Assembly (NCBI RefSeq): GCF_000471905.2
Contig: NW_006498608.1
Location: forward strand, 7,036,489 to 7,100,488
Origin: Amborella trichopoda
Taxonomy: Eukaryota > Streptophyta > Magnoliopsida > Amborellales > Amborellaceae
Length of the DNA: 64,000 nucleotides
Direction: 5' to 3'
Below the pieces are notes generated by a model that saw nothing but the letters and a program-made list of their open reading frames with translations, did no database searches and was not told where the DNA came from. The translations under genes and the position numbers were made by a program. Position 1 is the stretch's first letter, and the number at the start of each line of letters is the position of its first letter. This document shows positions 1 through 11,705 of this stretch, one piece after another.

Positions 1-172
1 TTATAATACTATCAAAATATTATTTAATAAATATTATTTAAATAGTAAAACTATTTGGGTCGGATCCAAATCGGGTTCACTTGGACTTGAACCCAGGCTC
101 AAATAGTAGTTCGTATCCAATATTTGGACCCATACCCGATCTAGGTCGGATCCCTGTCCATTGCCACCCCTT
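1..172. repeat. hAT-like non-autonomous element, right end
   Basis: AT-rich sequence followed by a run of GGATCC/GGGTCGGATC words ending near 172. Read on the minus strand, the end begins with a taaggggtggcaatgg-type terminus, which is common at the ends of plant hAT-type non-autonomous elements. The other end lies off the window. It sits in the last visible intron of the + strand sugar transporter. The superfamily is an inference from the terminus only; no target duplication can be checked. Confidence 0.35.
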
Positions 173-240
173 ACAAATGCATATGTAGAAGAGAGAGATG
201 GTTTGTGTCCATATTTTATGTGAAAGTAATCTCTCTGCAG

Positions 241-761
241 ATATTCCCGATTAACGTGAAAGGAACGGCTGGAAGCCTCGTGAACCTTGTACACTGGTTT
301 GGTTCTTGGGCCATGACATTTGCTTATAACTTTTTCATGAGCTGGAGCAGAGCAGGTTCGCAAAAAAATAAAGAACAACTCCTTTCTATAATATTTGTAT
401 CAAATAACAGCATTACTGAAAATTCTGGATACTGCCCGTTCTTTCTTTCCTTTTTTTTTTTTTCTAACTCTGTTATGAGTGTTTTGACTTTTAATGAAAT
501 AGTTGCATTATTGTTATTATTTTGTTCTTTTTGGGAAAATAGCTCTAGAATGGTAAAAAATTGGTCAGTTTATTAATAAAGTGGTTAATTGAACGAGATC
601 ATTTATTTTTCTGTTCAGGCACATTCTTCGCATTCTCAGCAGTTAGTGCAGCAACTGTACTGTTTGTAGCAAAGCTGGTTCCAGAAACAAAAGGGCGAAC
701 GCTCGAAGAAATACAAGCTTCTATGGACCATGCCTCCTCAGGGAAATCGTCAATGCATTGA
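241..761 (+). CDS. ERD6-like sugar transporter, C-terminal two exons (copy 1, partial)
   Basis: Last two coding exons of a major-facilitator monosaccharide transporter; the rest is off the left edge. Exon 241-355 follows a tctctctgcag acceptor and encodes [14 protein letters not shown] and the last membrane helices, ending in phase 1 at CAG|GTTCG. Exon 619-761 follows ttctgttcag and carries the family signature PETKGRT, then TLEEIQASM and a short polar tail ending SSMH and TGA. Both exons are open and match the last two exons of copies 3 and 4 in phase and, for the first, exact length (115 nt). Family knowledge: ERD6-like proteins move monosaccharides, many at the vacuolar membrane. It is convergent with copy 2. 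Whether the complete gene is functional cannot be seen here. Confidence 0.9.
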
Positions 762-1135
762 TGAAATCAGTCAGTTCAGGCAGTTCCGAGCTTGCTCGCC
801 AGTTTTAATTACAGAAACAAAGGATATTATCTCACAATTATTGAGGTTTTTTTTTTTTTTCAATGTATAATTATCGAGTGTCTTATTGTCAAACAATTAA
901 TTGTAGAATTCTCAATTTAAGTGATGATTCTATGTCTCCTTGTATGTAAGTTGTTGCTATGTAGTTAATACAAACTTCTATGGCCTCCTTGCTTGGAGAA
1001 ATGGTCAAATGCATAGATGAAAATCGAAACAAAGGCAAATATCTAAAAAATTATTGAATTTTTTGTTGTCAAAACAATTAATTGTAGGACCCCTTAATTT
1101 AAATTGCCTCTCCCTATATGTAAGTGGTTATTCTT
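718..1135. repeat. Tandem duplication of the 3' end of transporter copy 1
   Basis: The stretch from 718 (cttctatgg, last codons and 3' UTR) recurs from 975 in diverged form (period about 257). Both copies hold, in order, cttctatgg, an atgcat-gatgaaa block, aaacaaagg, a caattaattgtag block and a tatgtaagt block. The second copy is shorter and non-coding. It probably lies within or just behind the 3' UTR. Confidence 0.7.
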
Positions 1136-1992
1136 TTGTTTCTTTGTAAGTACTACAATGAGCAACTCAAATGTCAGTCTTTCACACCATAGTGAGAAGT
1201 CAGTTATAGGACTGCACCTCAAATCTTGCTGGTATCATAATTTTAGTACTGGAAACATGAAAATCATTTGTAAATAATTTCAAACCCCAAAATCTATATT
1301 ATTTTTTGAGCTTCAAATTCTGTAGTAGGGAGTTAAAATGGATTTGCATGCCATCGAAGATTTTCGGCAGTGGAAGTGTCATTAGGGTTTATTGTTTGAT
1401 AAGAAGCCGGATTCCAAAAATCACCAAGCTGGATAGGATTCGAAGAGTAGGTGATTTTACATGAGGTATCTGAATAAAAAATGTTAAGAATCATCTAGGT
1501 TTCTAGGTGTCACGTCCAAGGTGTGTCAAAACACATGCAAACAACCATAGACATGTGGGTCCATGTCACAAAGACGGACAGCAAAAGAAGCACACTTTCT
1601 TTGCAAATGCTCACAATGGAGTTCCAGTCAACACTAATTTGGACAAGTGGCATAATGTCAGTTTCTGCAAATGCAAACAAAATCACCATTTTTTGATAAA
1701 AATAATATTGTTTTACTAGTAACATTACAAATATAGTTGAAGATGGTTTTATACATGGCAAAAATTCAAATAGTAACATGTGATATCATTGTCTGCTGGT
1801 CCATGGGTCAAGCTGCTACAATTCACTTACTGCAAGATAGAATTGAAAAATGAGCATTTCAGGTACTTATGGAACAATAATAAAAGGTAAATTTGACATA
1901 CTTTTGAAGGTAATACTTTGATGAAAATGAATACCTACTTGTATAAAGACGAGGGAACATATTATCAGCTTCTCAACTGATGACTCGATATT
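1136..1992. other. Spacer between convergent transporter copies 1 and 2
   Basis: Tail-to-tail intergenic sequence. Short open frames on both strands (for example 1507-1779) overlap one another and show no recognisable protein similarity. No RNA gene or structured repeat was seen. Confidence 0.6.
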
Positions 1993-2188
1993 TTATTTTT
2001 TAAGTGTCCTTCCCTTTGTTTCTGGAACCAGCTTCTTGACAAACAATACAGTCGCTCCACTAAACCCTGTGAATATGAAGAACAGTCCTACCACAGACAA
2101 GGGCACAATTTGAACACACTATCAATAGCACATCAAAGAACATGAGGTTATAGTTAAGCATTACAATGTGATCTCTTGTACTCATATT

Positions 2189-2302
2189 GGATTATAACCC
2201 ACATGACATATGGCCGTAACCCTATTGTACATACTATTGGACACTGGATTATAACCCACATGACATATGGCCGTAAGCCTATTGTACATGCTATACGAGA
2301 GT
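2189..2302. repeat. 57-bp tandem duplication, intron 17 of copy 2
   Basis: Two near-identical 57-bp units, 2189-2245 and 2246-2302, each starting ggattataacccacatgaca and containing ggccgtaa and tattgtacat. Short open frames there are repeat shadows. Confidence 0.85.
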
Positions 2303-3180
2303 AACATAAAAGGTGGAGTTCCCACACAAATCCCCACCACTCTAGTGAAGAAACAAAAAAAAAAAAACAACAAAATGAGCAAAGAGACAATACACTGTCA
2401 AAGACCATGTTTCAAAATAACAATAACATCCATTGAAATATCACGAGTCCGTTAAAAGCCATTCTTCCTTTTAGTGGCGTATTAGTCAAGAATTTATGAT
2501 CTAGAACTAATCATTAATAACAGAAATTAACAAATAGTGAGTATGTCATTTTGGTTTAATTGGATACTAGATGTATTGTTTGTCATTTTGTCTCATTAAC
2601 CATTGAATCTTGGAAAGGGCGAGCGAATAACATAACAAAGAGCAATGCTCGGGCACCTACCAATCAGATACGTCTTGGGCATGCATTAGTGAGCAGTATG
2701 AACCGCAATTCTCTTATATATTTTTATGCCGGCCGCAGATCGTGTTCTCCCTTGAATGCCGTGGCTTAGGTTATTTATCCTTGTGGGATCAACATCTATC
2801 TTAATGAGTTAATGATAACAATTTATCATGGTTCTAATTCCAAGTTTTCAATCAAGCATTTTAATTTTTCAAAATCTTGATACCCCATTTTGTTATTTCA
2901 ATAGTACAATGACGGTATAGTATATGGTATACCATGGAGACAGCCACCTTCCACGATGACACACAACGAAGATTAATCATATTAGTGTGAATGTTCTCAT
3001 CATAAACAATGTCCAATCTCCACCATCCACCATAGGGTTCCAATGGGGATGACCCTGTTATGTGACATTATAATCCAACAGTTGTGGATGGCAAAATTCT
3101 CCTCTTACTAGAACTTTTCCATATTATTCTCCTCCAATCAACATAGGGAAACCTTTCTATATGGTTCAATTTACATAGAC

Positions 3181-3405
3181 TATATGTATGTCTGGAGACA
3201 CGCAAATGTCTGGGTTTATATTAGGCAATTGGGAGTGAATCGAAAACAATGCAACAAGCTGGTGTCAGTAGTGTTTGTCAGGCTATAACTAATGCACGAT
3301 AATGTTGTCAACTTACTCCTAGCCATCTAATCAAGATCAGATGGATGGATGTCTCTAGACACATGTATTTATGTGTGTGGAGACACATGAAAAGCTTGCC
3401 CAAAA
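3181..3405. mobile_element. MITE, type 1 copy a
   Basis: About 225 bp in intron 17 of the copy 2 pseudogene with inverted ends built on ATGTGTCTCCACACACA (left atgtctggagacac, right gtgtggagacacat). A related copy lies at about 4025-4255 with the same subterminal ggttgggagtg / ctcctagc(c/t)atc blocks. Plain non-coding DNA transposon; superfamily not assigned. Confidence 0.55.
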
Positions 3406-3598
3406 ACTTATATACAAAAAGTTTTACTTCAAACCTGCTTTGTTCCAGCTCATGAAGAAGATGTAATTAAAAGTGATGATCCATGAACAAAACCAGTGTA
3501 CAAGGGTCACAAGGCTCCCTGCTGTACCCTTCACATTAATGGGGAATATCTGCATGGAAATCACTTAAGACAGAAAAAAGGAAAGTCCCCATGCTCAT

Positions 3599-3600
<2 letters not shown>

Positions 3601-3634
<34 letters not shown>
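3601..3634. repeat. (CT)17 microsatellite
   Basis: Perfect CT array in the intron between exons 17 and 16 of copy 2. The same intron of copy 3 also carries a CT array (11529-11700), so the microsatellite probably predates that duplication. Confidence 0.95.
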
Positions 3635-3637
<3 letters not shown>

Positions 3638-4024
3638 TATATTTGTTCTTCTTTTGAAAGCATACCTCAGCCATTATAATCCAAGGTATGCCGGCCATTC
3701 CCAGCTCAACCAAAGCTGTATAAACCTTCGATAAATGGCACATAAAAACCTTAACTCAATAGCATACATAAAAGGCCTATCTCAGATTATTCAGACCAAT
3801 AACATGGCCTATCCTCATAAAAATAAAATATTCTATGAGAATTCAAAATTACCAGAATGCCGGAAAGTGCTAGTATTGGAGACCAATTTTGTAGTGATTC
3901 ATAGTCCTGTCTCACACAAAATAGAGGTAAGTCTTTTCGGCATACCTAAAGCTCTACATGAAAGATTAAAGCAGAAAATGAATAATGTAATGTTAAGATT
4001 CTATTTTATGTCAAAGAAACCTTT

Positions 4025-4255
4025 GCACATGTCTTCATCAACTCGTAATTTATGTGTCAAGAGATCTATAACCATCCAATCTTAATCACATGGTTGGGAG
4101 TGCGTCAAAAATAATGACATAGGTTGACACCTATTGTTTTTGTCAAAAATAATTAATGCGTGACGTTGTTGTTGCCTCACTCCTAGCTATCAGATGAAGA
4201 TTGGTTGGCTAGATATCTTCACACACATATATGCATGTGGAGACACATAGAAAGC
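4025..4255. mobile_element. MITE, type 1 copy b
   Basis: Diverged relative of the element at 3181-3405, in the intron between exons 15 and 14 of the pseudogene. It shares the ggttgggagtg, taatgc(a/g)(c/t)ga and ctcctagc blocks and the final gtggagacacat terminus. Confidence 0.5.
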
Positions 4256-6592
4256 CCTCATATAATCGCTTTTTGTTCCTCTACCTTCAAGATGAATGAT
4301 ATTGAAGTGAGAAGGCAACCAATGCATGTCCCTGTTGCAGATACCTGAGATAATTTTTAGTGTCATAAGTTTATTGAATTCATTCTAGAAAAAGAAAATT
4401 TAACCACAACCAACAAATTTCTTAGCTCTATATTTTTCTTCTTCTTTTTTCAGTGTTCCTTTTTTCATAATTTACATTGCTTGCTATCAATAGAAGATTG
4501 GTAAGCGCGCTAATAAGAAGAAGAAAAAGAGGAGCCAAGAAATTTGTTGGTTTGGGGTAACAAATTTACAGTGATTACCATAAGAAGCTGCCGCCATCCC
4601 CATTTATCCATCAAAAGTGCGTCTACTATAGACATTGACACCTGTAAATTTTAAATTTTCCGCCATTAAAAGTGTTAGAAATAACCACGTCAATAGAGAG
4701 TTCCAACCTGGATAGATCCCTTGGCTATGGTCCCAACAGTACCTGAGACTCCTGAACACAAATGAAAACAACTTTATCTTAAAATAGTTTAGGGTATAGA
4801 GATAATCCAGCAAGGTCTTGACAAACTTCAAGGTAGAAGTGTTCCTTGCCTGCGTTTACAAAAGTTTGGGTTGCATAAAAGCTGATTCCATTGAGTCCAC
4901 CAAATTGTTGGAGTAGATTCAGGCCAGCTCCTACCTAGTTATTGAAATTCATTTCTTATGAGAAAGAGCTCAAGGAATTAAAAAAAAGATATGTAAGTTA
5001 AAAAATTATCTTAGAAAGAATGAGGAGGGTTCTTGCATTGTTTGAAACATCAGTACACATATGTAGAAACTAAGAATTTTGTAGTATGTTCCATGAGAAT
5101 GAAAAAATGTAGCTAAGGTGAGGACCATGAGGTTGATGGGAATATTTGCTCACAATGAGTGGATGCGCATATTTCCTTTGGAATAAGTCTAGTAGTTTGT
5201 CCTGAGGAAGGCTTTCGATGGTTCTGATGTAGTCCTTTTGAAAATGGTCAATCCATTACAAATACTTTTTTGCTGTAAGCTTCGTAATGTACATTCTTTT
5301 TTCTTTCTTTTTTTTGTAATGTACATATATTGAATATAATTTTTTTTTTCTTTTCTGTACTCTTTGTAATGTAAATTTAGAGGTAAAGGATTACAAACTT
5401 CAATTTCAGCTGCTTCTTCAGAAATATCGGCATCCTTGCCTCGCAGTCTCTGCAGTGTCACTTCAAATTATTTTTGCCGGCCTAGTTTAGCCTACAACAT
5501 GATTTTCCTTTGGTTTTTTTATTCTTTCAGAAAATTTCATTATCTAAGAAATCCATGTAACATGACGTGAAAAATTGCATCACTATTTATCTCAAAGAAA
5601 GCGGAACCAAAAGATTGACATTTCGTCAGTTTCTTTGTTGAAAAAAAGGATTGAGTATTTCAGATCTACATAGCATGATGGGATAGACTTCATATAGTTT
5701 AAGACTTTAGACTTACCAGCCATCTTGGAGATTCTGGAACCAAAAACAGACCCACTAGTAATATCAGGCACGGAACTATGCCGGCACTTGGAAGTGACAA
5801 ACATGAAAAAACCGTTAAGAAATCAACAAGATAAACCCTTTTTAGAGCACAACACAAGTGTCTTTCATTACCCAACTGTCGGTTTCTCCAAATTTAATTT
5901 CCTGTTATGAAGGGGTGATTTCAGTTTAGAGCCAGGACTATAGAACTCATGATCAAGCCATGAAACATAAAATGCATGTTTATTTCCTGCCACTTCCTGA
6001 ATATTTTCTGCTGAAGTCTCTTCCCTGATTTTCTAAAATACATTCTTTAATGTTCTCTTGTTTCTATTCCAGCCGCCTAAAACCAAAGTTCGGCATTTTT
6101 TTTCACGTGAAAATCAATAAAAAAAACATATTCACTTTCACTGATATAGCAGGGTACCAGTAAGTGTCAGCGTGTGCCATGTCAAACATGTTCCCAACAC
6201 GTACACAACAAAGAGTCCAAAACTGAGCATAACCTGCAATAAACACGGTCTATTATCATTACCATTTTTTTCATTCATATGGATCGTCTAGCTATTCTGT
6301 TACCTGGCTCACTGTAGTGAGGCCTCCTCTGAGTGTCTTGGGTGTTATCTCTGCTATGTAGACAGGAACCTATAGAGCAATTTGATTAAAAAATCATGCT
6401 CAAAGTATAGTCAATATGGAATGACAACAAGTCAATTTGAAATGCTCAGTTGCTGTAGTGAAGTAATTTGAGCAAACCACATAAGAAAAAACACCGACTC
6501 CAAAGCCCACAGATAGTCTTCCAATATCTAACGACCAAGCACCCTTTCAGAACGTAGCCATTTAAAAATTCAAATTAGAAAAATCAGATTCT

Positions 6593-6790
6593 TAGGGCTT
6601 GGAATTTGAATCAAGTACCATTTCTTTTGTGAATGGTGAATGAGTGACCTGTTACCACACTTCATTATTCCAACTTTCGAGCTTTTAAGAGTAGGGCTTG
6701 GAATTTGAATCAAGTACCATTTCTTTTGTGAATGGTGAATGAGTGACGTGTTACCAGACTTCATTATTCCAACTTTCGAGCTTTTAAGAG
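6593..6790. repeat. 99-bp tandem duplication
   Basis: Units 6593-6691 and 6692-6790, nearly identical (tagggcttggaatttgaatc to cttttaagag), in the intron between exons 5 and 4 of the copy 2 pseudogene. The few differences suggest a recent event. Confidence 0.95.
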
Positions 6791-7146
6791 ATGAACTTCA
6801 AAAATTGTTAATGTTGCACAATTATTACACTTTTTTCCACTGCATTCCGTCTTTCATGATAAAATTAACTGTATTTTTCCACTGTATTTCCAAGCTTCCA
6901 TTGCTGAGAGAAGATAGCAAACCTTGGAAAAGCTTATGGCTGTCCATCCCAAGAGGCAAAAGATAGCAGCTAATCTCATTGCCTAATCATCGCAACAAGC
7001 AAGCAATAGACCAACTTATAGGAGTTGAGAAAGGCCAAGAAGATTTGATCCCTAAATGTGTTCATCAATTAAAATATATTAAATGATAGTTACCCCTTTT
7101 CGGCCAGCATAATCAGCTACACTTCCACACATTAATGCACCAACCA

Positions 7147-7462
7147 TCGAACCAATTGGCAAGAGAGATCCAAAAACAGAGTACCGCAAAATTAAATCTG
7201 ATTCTTTGAATTTCCCCCTACCTCTATGCATAATATGGATCCCAAATGTGGTCAAAATAGTTTGAAAATCTTGTTGGTGTGCTGCCCATTTTTTCTTTCT
7301 ACTCTCGAACCAATTGGCAAGAAAGATCCAAAAACAGAGTACTGCAAAATTAAATCTGATTCTTTGAATTTCCGCCTACCTCTATCCATAATATGGATCC
7401 CAAATGTGGTCAAAATAGTTTGAAATCTTGTTGGTGTGCTGCCCATTTTTTCTTTCTACTCT
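7147..7462. repeat. 158-bp tandem duplication spanning the exon 3 acceptor of copy 2
   Basis: Units 7147-7304 and 7305-7462 start at tcgaaccaattggcaag and differ at a handful of positions. Each includes the first part of exon 3 (YSVFGS) and the adjacent intron. The transcriptionally upstream unit (7305-7462) retains a proper CAG acceptor at 7342, but its exon piece runs on into intron sequence; the downstream unit has lost the AG. Together they make correct splicing of exon 3 unlikely. Confidence 0.95.
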
Positions 7463-8385
7463 CCGGTACAATAAATCTTTGGTGAAGTTGAGATCCCATG
7501 TGCTTGTAAGAATTTGGGTAAACAAAAACAGCGTCATTCGTGTGAAAAAAGACAAGAAAAGACAGACAATAGCTTAGTTTCTCGTGAATTCCAATGATTT
7601 CACAAAAAGAGTTAGTTCCTGACCATTTTTTTTTTTTTGGGAATAAGCAGCCTGAAGTTTGGCCTTTTGAAAAGAGCAAGCTTTCATAGAAAGAAAAGAT
7701 ATACCTTTTTTAAAAACAATAATAAGTTTGAAATGGTTTTGGACTAAATTTTATCTCATAAACATGGATTATCATTTTGAATATTTATTTACAACTATCA
7801 AACAATTTTTAAATTTCAGTGACTATGCCATGGACCATAAGCTCATAATTTGCAAAGATTTCCAAAATTGGAACTGAATTAGCACTAAGTATCGTGACAG
7901 TCTTTTTTGTTTTTGTTTTCAACGAAAACCCATCTTTTGATTCATAACAGCAGGACTCGTATATGAAAAATCAAATAAAAAGTTAAATATCAAAGAAAAT
8001 TAAAATATAATATAGATAATAAGCATATCACCTCTGATAAAGAAAGAGCAAGGTCACTTCTAATAGCTGACTGAGTAGGAGAGGAAAAACCCAACTGTCA
8101 TTGATCATCAAGTGGCACCATTAAAGTCGAGCATAGAGAGAACTCGAGCTCGAATTATGTGTAAGAAAAGGGAAAAATCTCACAACAGATGGATAGTTAA
8201 GGTTGCATAGAGAACTGACAGCGCAACCAAATTTGAAAGAACCGCAAACTGCGACAAAGGTACTGAGGAGAAGAATGGAACCCTTCTTCCTGTTTTCTTC
8301 ATCTGAGCGAGTGCTACTTGAAACAAGAGGTTGCGTTATGTTCAGGAAGGGTGCGGCCTTCCTCCAAGCCTTTGCTGGTTGACAT

Positions 8386-9702
8386 TTTAAGAGAGAGAGA
8401 AAGGACTCCTTCTTCCACTCTGAAAGAGAATCTCACTCCACTGTGTGTATTTCTGTACTCCACTCGTCGTAGTCTCAATTTGAGAGAGAGAGACAGAGAG
8501 AGAGGGGAGCCAAGTCACCGTTTGGAACTCTTATTCCAATGAGGAAGTGTTCTCACTGAGTGAGACAGAAGGACTTCGTTCCCTCACATTTTCCTAGGAT
8601 GGTTATTGCTCACCATCTCTCTCTCTCTTGCTTACTTTCTCTACAATGTATGCTCGCTCTCCAATGTTTTGAGAAGAATATACATATGCTATCCATTTGA
8701 TTTTGGTTTCGGCTATCCAATTTAGATCATATGGGTTATTGATTTTTTAATTTAAAACCATCACTTTATAATAATTTATTTTTAATTATTTTTTATATTC
8801 ATTATAAATATAAAACTTGGCATGTTTTATTATTTGGATAAGGCACATCTAAAAAATATTAAAAATAATTTTTTGATAAAATATAATGATCAAAATACCT
8901 TTTAAAACTTTTAAAAGTATTTAGATCATTTTATTTTATTGAGAATATTTTTTTTATATATTTTACATGCGTTGAGTTTACGAGTAGAGTAGATGCTCAA
9001 AATTTGGTGTCAAAATTTTTTGTAAAAAAAATTGAAAAATAAAATAATATAAATACGTGACATTATTATTAGATAAAGAAAAGTATTTAAGTTTCATGTT
9101 GTAAGGGCAGTATATAAGTTATATACTATCAAATATTTTAGAATGGATTGAGGTTACAGTGATAATACTCTTAATTAAAGGTCACAACTTCCATTTTCAC
9201 TAACACCGTTGACTCTTTCAAAATGGGAAGGGGTAGTCTCTACTCATCTACCCCAAAAAAATCTAATATTTTAGGTGTCCCCTTAATCCCTTAGAAGCCC
9301 TGTTTTTTTTTTTTAGTTTTAATGCTTTTCCAATATAGACAGATACGGATTGGCAATCTGGCAATCCAACACAGATCTGTAAACCGATCCCAGTTTTGAA
9401 ACAATGTGCTCACCTTTCTCGGTCTTCATTGAGGGGCTGCACCCTCCCTCCTCTCCATTATGTTGATTGGGCCCTACAATTATTTGGCTGGTTTGGGGAT
9501 AGAAAATAAATCACATTGCGGCTTGAGCCATGCTTGAATTATACCATTGGTAGTCAAGCTCGGTCCAGCTCAATGCTTGGTCTAATCCATCCACCCACAG
9601 TCTCGTGCCGAATTGCTGGACCACATATCGGTTTGGTGATGCAAAAAATATTTAAAGGTTAAAAATAAAAGAGACGTTTATGGGTTAGGATTTACTAAAG
9701 GA
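8386..9702. other. Spacer upstream of copy 2
   Basis: 8386-8700 is rich in GA/CT runs, typical of the 5' flanks of these transporter genes and probably the old leader and promoter. 8700-9200 is AT-rich. 9330-9640 holds low-copy sequence without recognisable coding content. No gene seen. Confidence 0.5.
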
Positions 9703-10090
9703 TGAAGTTCTATAACGCCGAGGATTTTTTAAAAATAACATAAAGCCTCACCTTAAACATCGTTTGGAAAAGTAATTAAACTTCATTCGAAAAGTACTTT
9801 TGGCAACATAAGTCTGTATAATGGCTCTAAAATAAATTTCCAACACTGACAATAACACTTGAAACTCAAAAAATAGTATAGATCTTATAGAATGTGAACA
9901 CTTATTTTTAGGGTGAAATAAACGGACTAGATAATTTGTTACAATATACACTATTTTTATAGCTTGAAATCCTAATTTTTTCACAACCATAATGTTCAAG
10001 CTGAGATGGTCGATGTAAACTTTTTCCAATACTTGAGTTACAATTTTCGATGAGTTATGAAGTGAAAATTTATTTATTTTTATAAAGATA
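9703..10090 (+). mobile_element. MITE family M, copy 1
   Basis: About 390 bp related to six other copies in this window (20487, 21996, 22393, 24197, 52479, 53177). Diagnostic internal blocks are a tctataaaa(t/a)tttg-like centre, an ac(g)gtctagataatgtgttacaa-like block and a gagatgatcgatgtaaa-like block before the end. Non-coding; no transposase. Strand is arbitrary and marks relative orientation only. Confidence 0.6.
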
Positions 10091-11119
10091 CAGCAATTCT
10101 ATTACTAAAAAATTTATAAAAATGTTAACAAAGCTAAAAAAAAAAAAGACTATATACAATGAGACCATTTGCCTCTGATACAAGATGGTCACAATTCTTT
10201 ACCACTGAAATTTGATGAAATAGGTTATTTGATAATGTTCATAAACATGATGAGCTATTTGAAATTAGATTAAAATTTTAATATCATATCACCAATCTTC
10301 AATTCATCATCATCATCTTATTTATATCTAGGTATAATTTGATAAATTTCAAACAGACCACGGTGAATACTCCCGTTGGATACTACGATAAAGTTTTAGG
10401 AGTTGACCAGCCTATAGAATAGTATAGATCAACGGCCTAGATTGAAGGAGAGGAGGCGATTTTAATAGCCTACATTCTTGTTTTTTCTTTTCTTTTTAGA
10501 ACATACATTTATACATATTCATACAGAAAAAAGTTGTAACACATAATGCTGGTTGTTCATCTCCATAGGATTTAATTTGAGTTGTCTGGCCTATACTACT
10601 GAAAGACTCGTATAGCCATTTTCCTATGATAAAGTTCTCTACAGTGCATACACATGCAATGTACTTTACCCATTCTACATGTGTGAGAATTCCGCATGAG
10701 AAGTAAAAAGAATGCATATGGTTTTGCACTAAAATAAAATACCAAAAATGACCATGTAAGTTAATCAGTGTAGATAAACTATGCATCTTTTGTATAATGA
10801 GGTTTAAATCTGAAGTATATGCAAAATGAAAATTATCAAATATGTAGAAAAGTAATAATATTCTCCAAATAAAATGATCATAGCACAAACTGTCCTGATA
10901 TTCTGATCATCTTTTCGCTCCTTATTCCACGCAAATTTCTTCTATTCCTCTATATCGACTACTACTTGGCTTACCAATGAAGATGAACTGAGCCAAGTGA
11001 ACCTCAATTCAAACTGGGTAAAATATCATGGCAATTCAAGAAGAGGGAATCAGATGACCCCACTTTCTTGCTACATTGGAAAGAAACATTCCTTTCCAAC
11101 TACTACAAAGAAAGTGCAA
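10091..11119. other. Spacer behind copy 3
   Basis: No gene recognised. The open frame at 10496-10888 (minus) has no family features and an unremarkable composition. A catcatcatc short run lies near 10310. Confidence 0.5.
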
Positions 11120-11660
11120 TCACTTCTCATCTGCCGATTTCGATTTTGAAGCAATAGTCGAGTCCATGGAAGCTTGTATTTCTTCGAGTGTTCGGCCCTT
11201 TGTCTCAGGAACCAGCTTGGCCACAAACAATACTGTGCCCCCACAAATCGCGGTGAATACAGTGTATGTGGCTGAAACCAACAAAAGATTAATTCAATTA
11301 AAATATCAGAACTTCTGCCCATATGCTCTCTTCCAATCGACATGTATATTGTTGAGTTTTACATCCCAAACCTGTTTTGCTCCAGCTCATGAAGAAGTTG
11401 TACATAAGGGACATGAACCAACCACCGAACCAGTGCATGAGGCTCACTAGGCTGCCTGCTGTTCCTTTCACATTTATGGGAAATATCTGTAATGGAGATC
11501 AGTTTTGTGATGAGAATGCAGAGAACCCTCTCTCTCTCTCNNNNNNNNNNNNNNNNNNNNGTACGTCGTCGTCGTCGTCGTTCGTTTCTTACTACTTATT
11601 AGTAAGTAAGTATCGTAGTAGTAGAGTATACGTTAGTTTGTGTAGTAGAGAGTGCAGACG

Positions 11661-11705
<45 letters not shown>

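Larger units (their letters stand above)
1993..8385 (-). pseudogene. ERD6-like sugar transporter pseudogene (copy 2)
   Basis: All 18 exons of an ERD6-like 7-type transporter are recognisable, in order: 8385-8220, 8094-8032, 7183-7094, 6982-6923, 6543-6478, 6369-6304, 6233-6158, 5775-5717, 5491-5399, 5234-5154, 4934-4850, 4751-4708, 4641-4579, 4344-4285, 3906-3853, 3725-3666, 3549-3435, 2087-1993. Several faults are visible. Exon 1 is 166 nt, one base too long (extra C near 8335), which shifts frame before the first helix. The exon 3 acceptor reads GG instead of AG at 7185-7184. The exon 8 acceptor has lost its AG and would have to slip 6 nt. Exon 9 has an in-frame TAA (5470-5468) where copy 3 has GAA. 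The C-terminus stops at RTLKK. The loop motif normally DK(C/F)GRR reads DKWGWR. The exon 11 donor is GC (CAG|GCAAGG). A 158-bp tandem duplication adds a second piece of exon 3. N-terminus (MSTSK) and sequence are closest to copy 3. Confidence 0.9.

Noticed and set aside
34-378. Minus-strand 114-codon open frame at the left edge
   Set aside because: Overlaps a true + strand transporter exon and a repeat end; no protein features.
5399-5491. A 10-bp exon 9 deletion in copy 2, from an acceptor at 5482
   Set aside because: Using the upstream acceptor (TTGTAG before 5491) restores the 93-nt length and alignment, so the defect is the in-frame TAA rather than a deletion.
6570-7679. Open frames with internal repeats within copy 2
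   Set aside because: Produced by the 99-bp and 158-bp tandem duplications, not separate genes.
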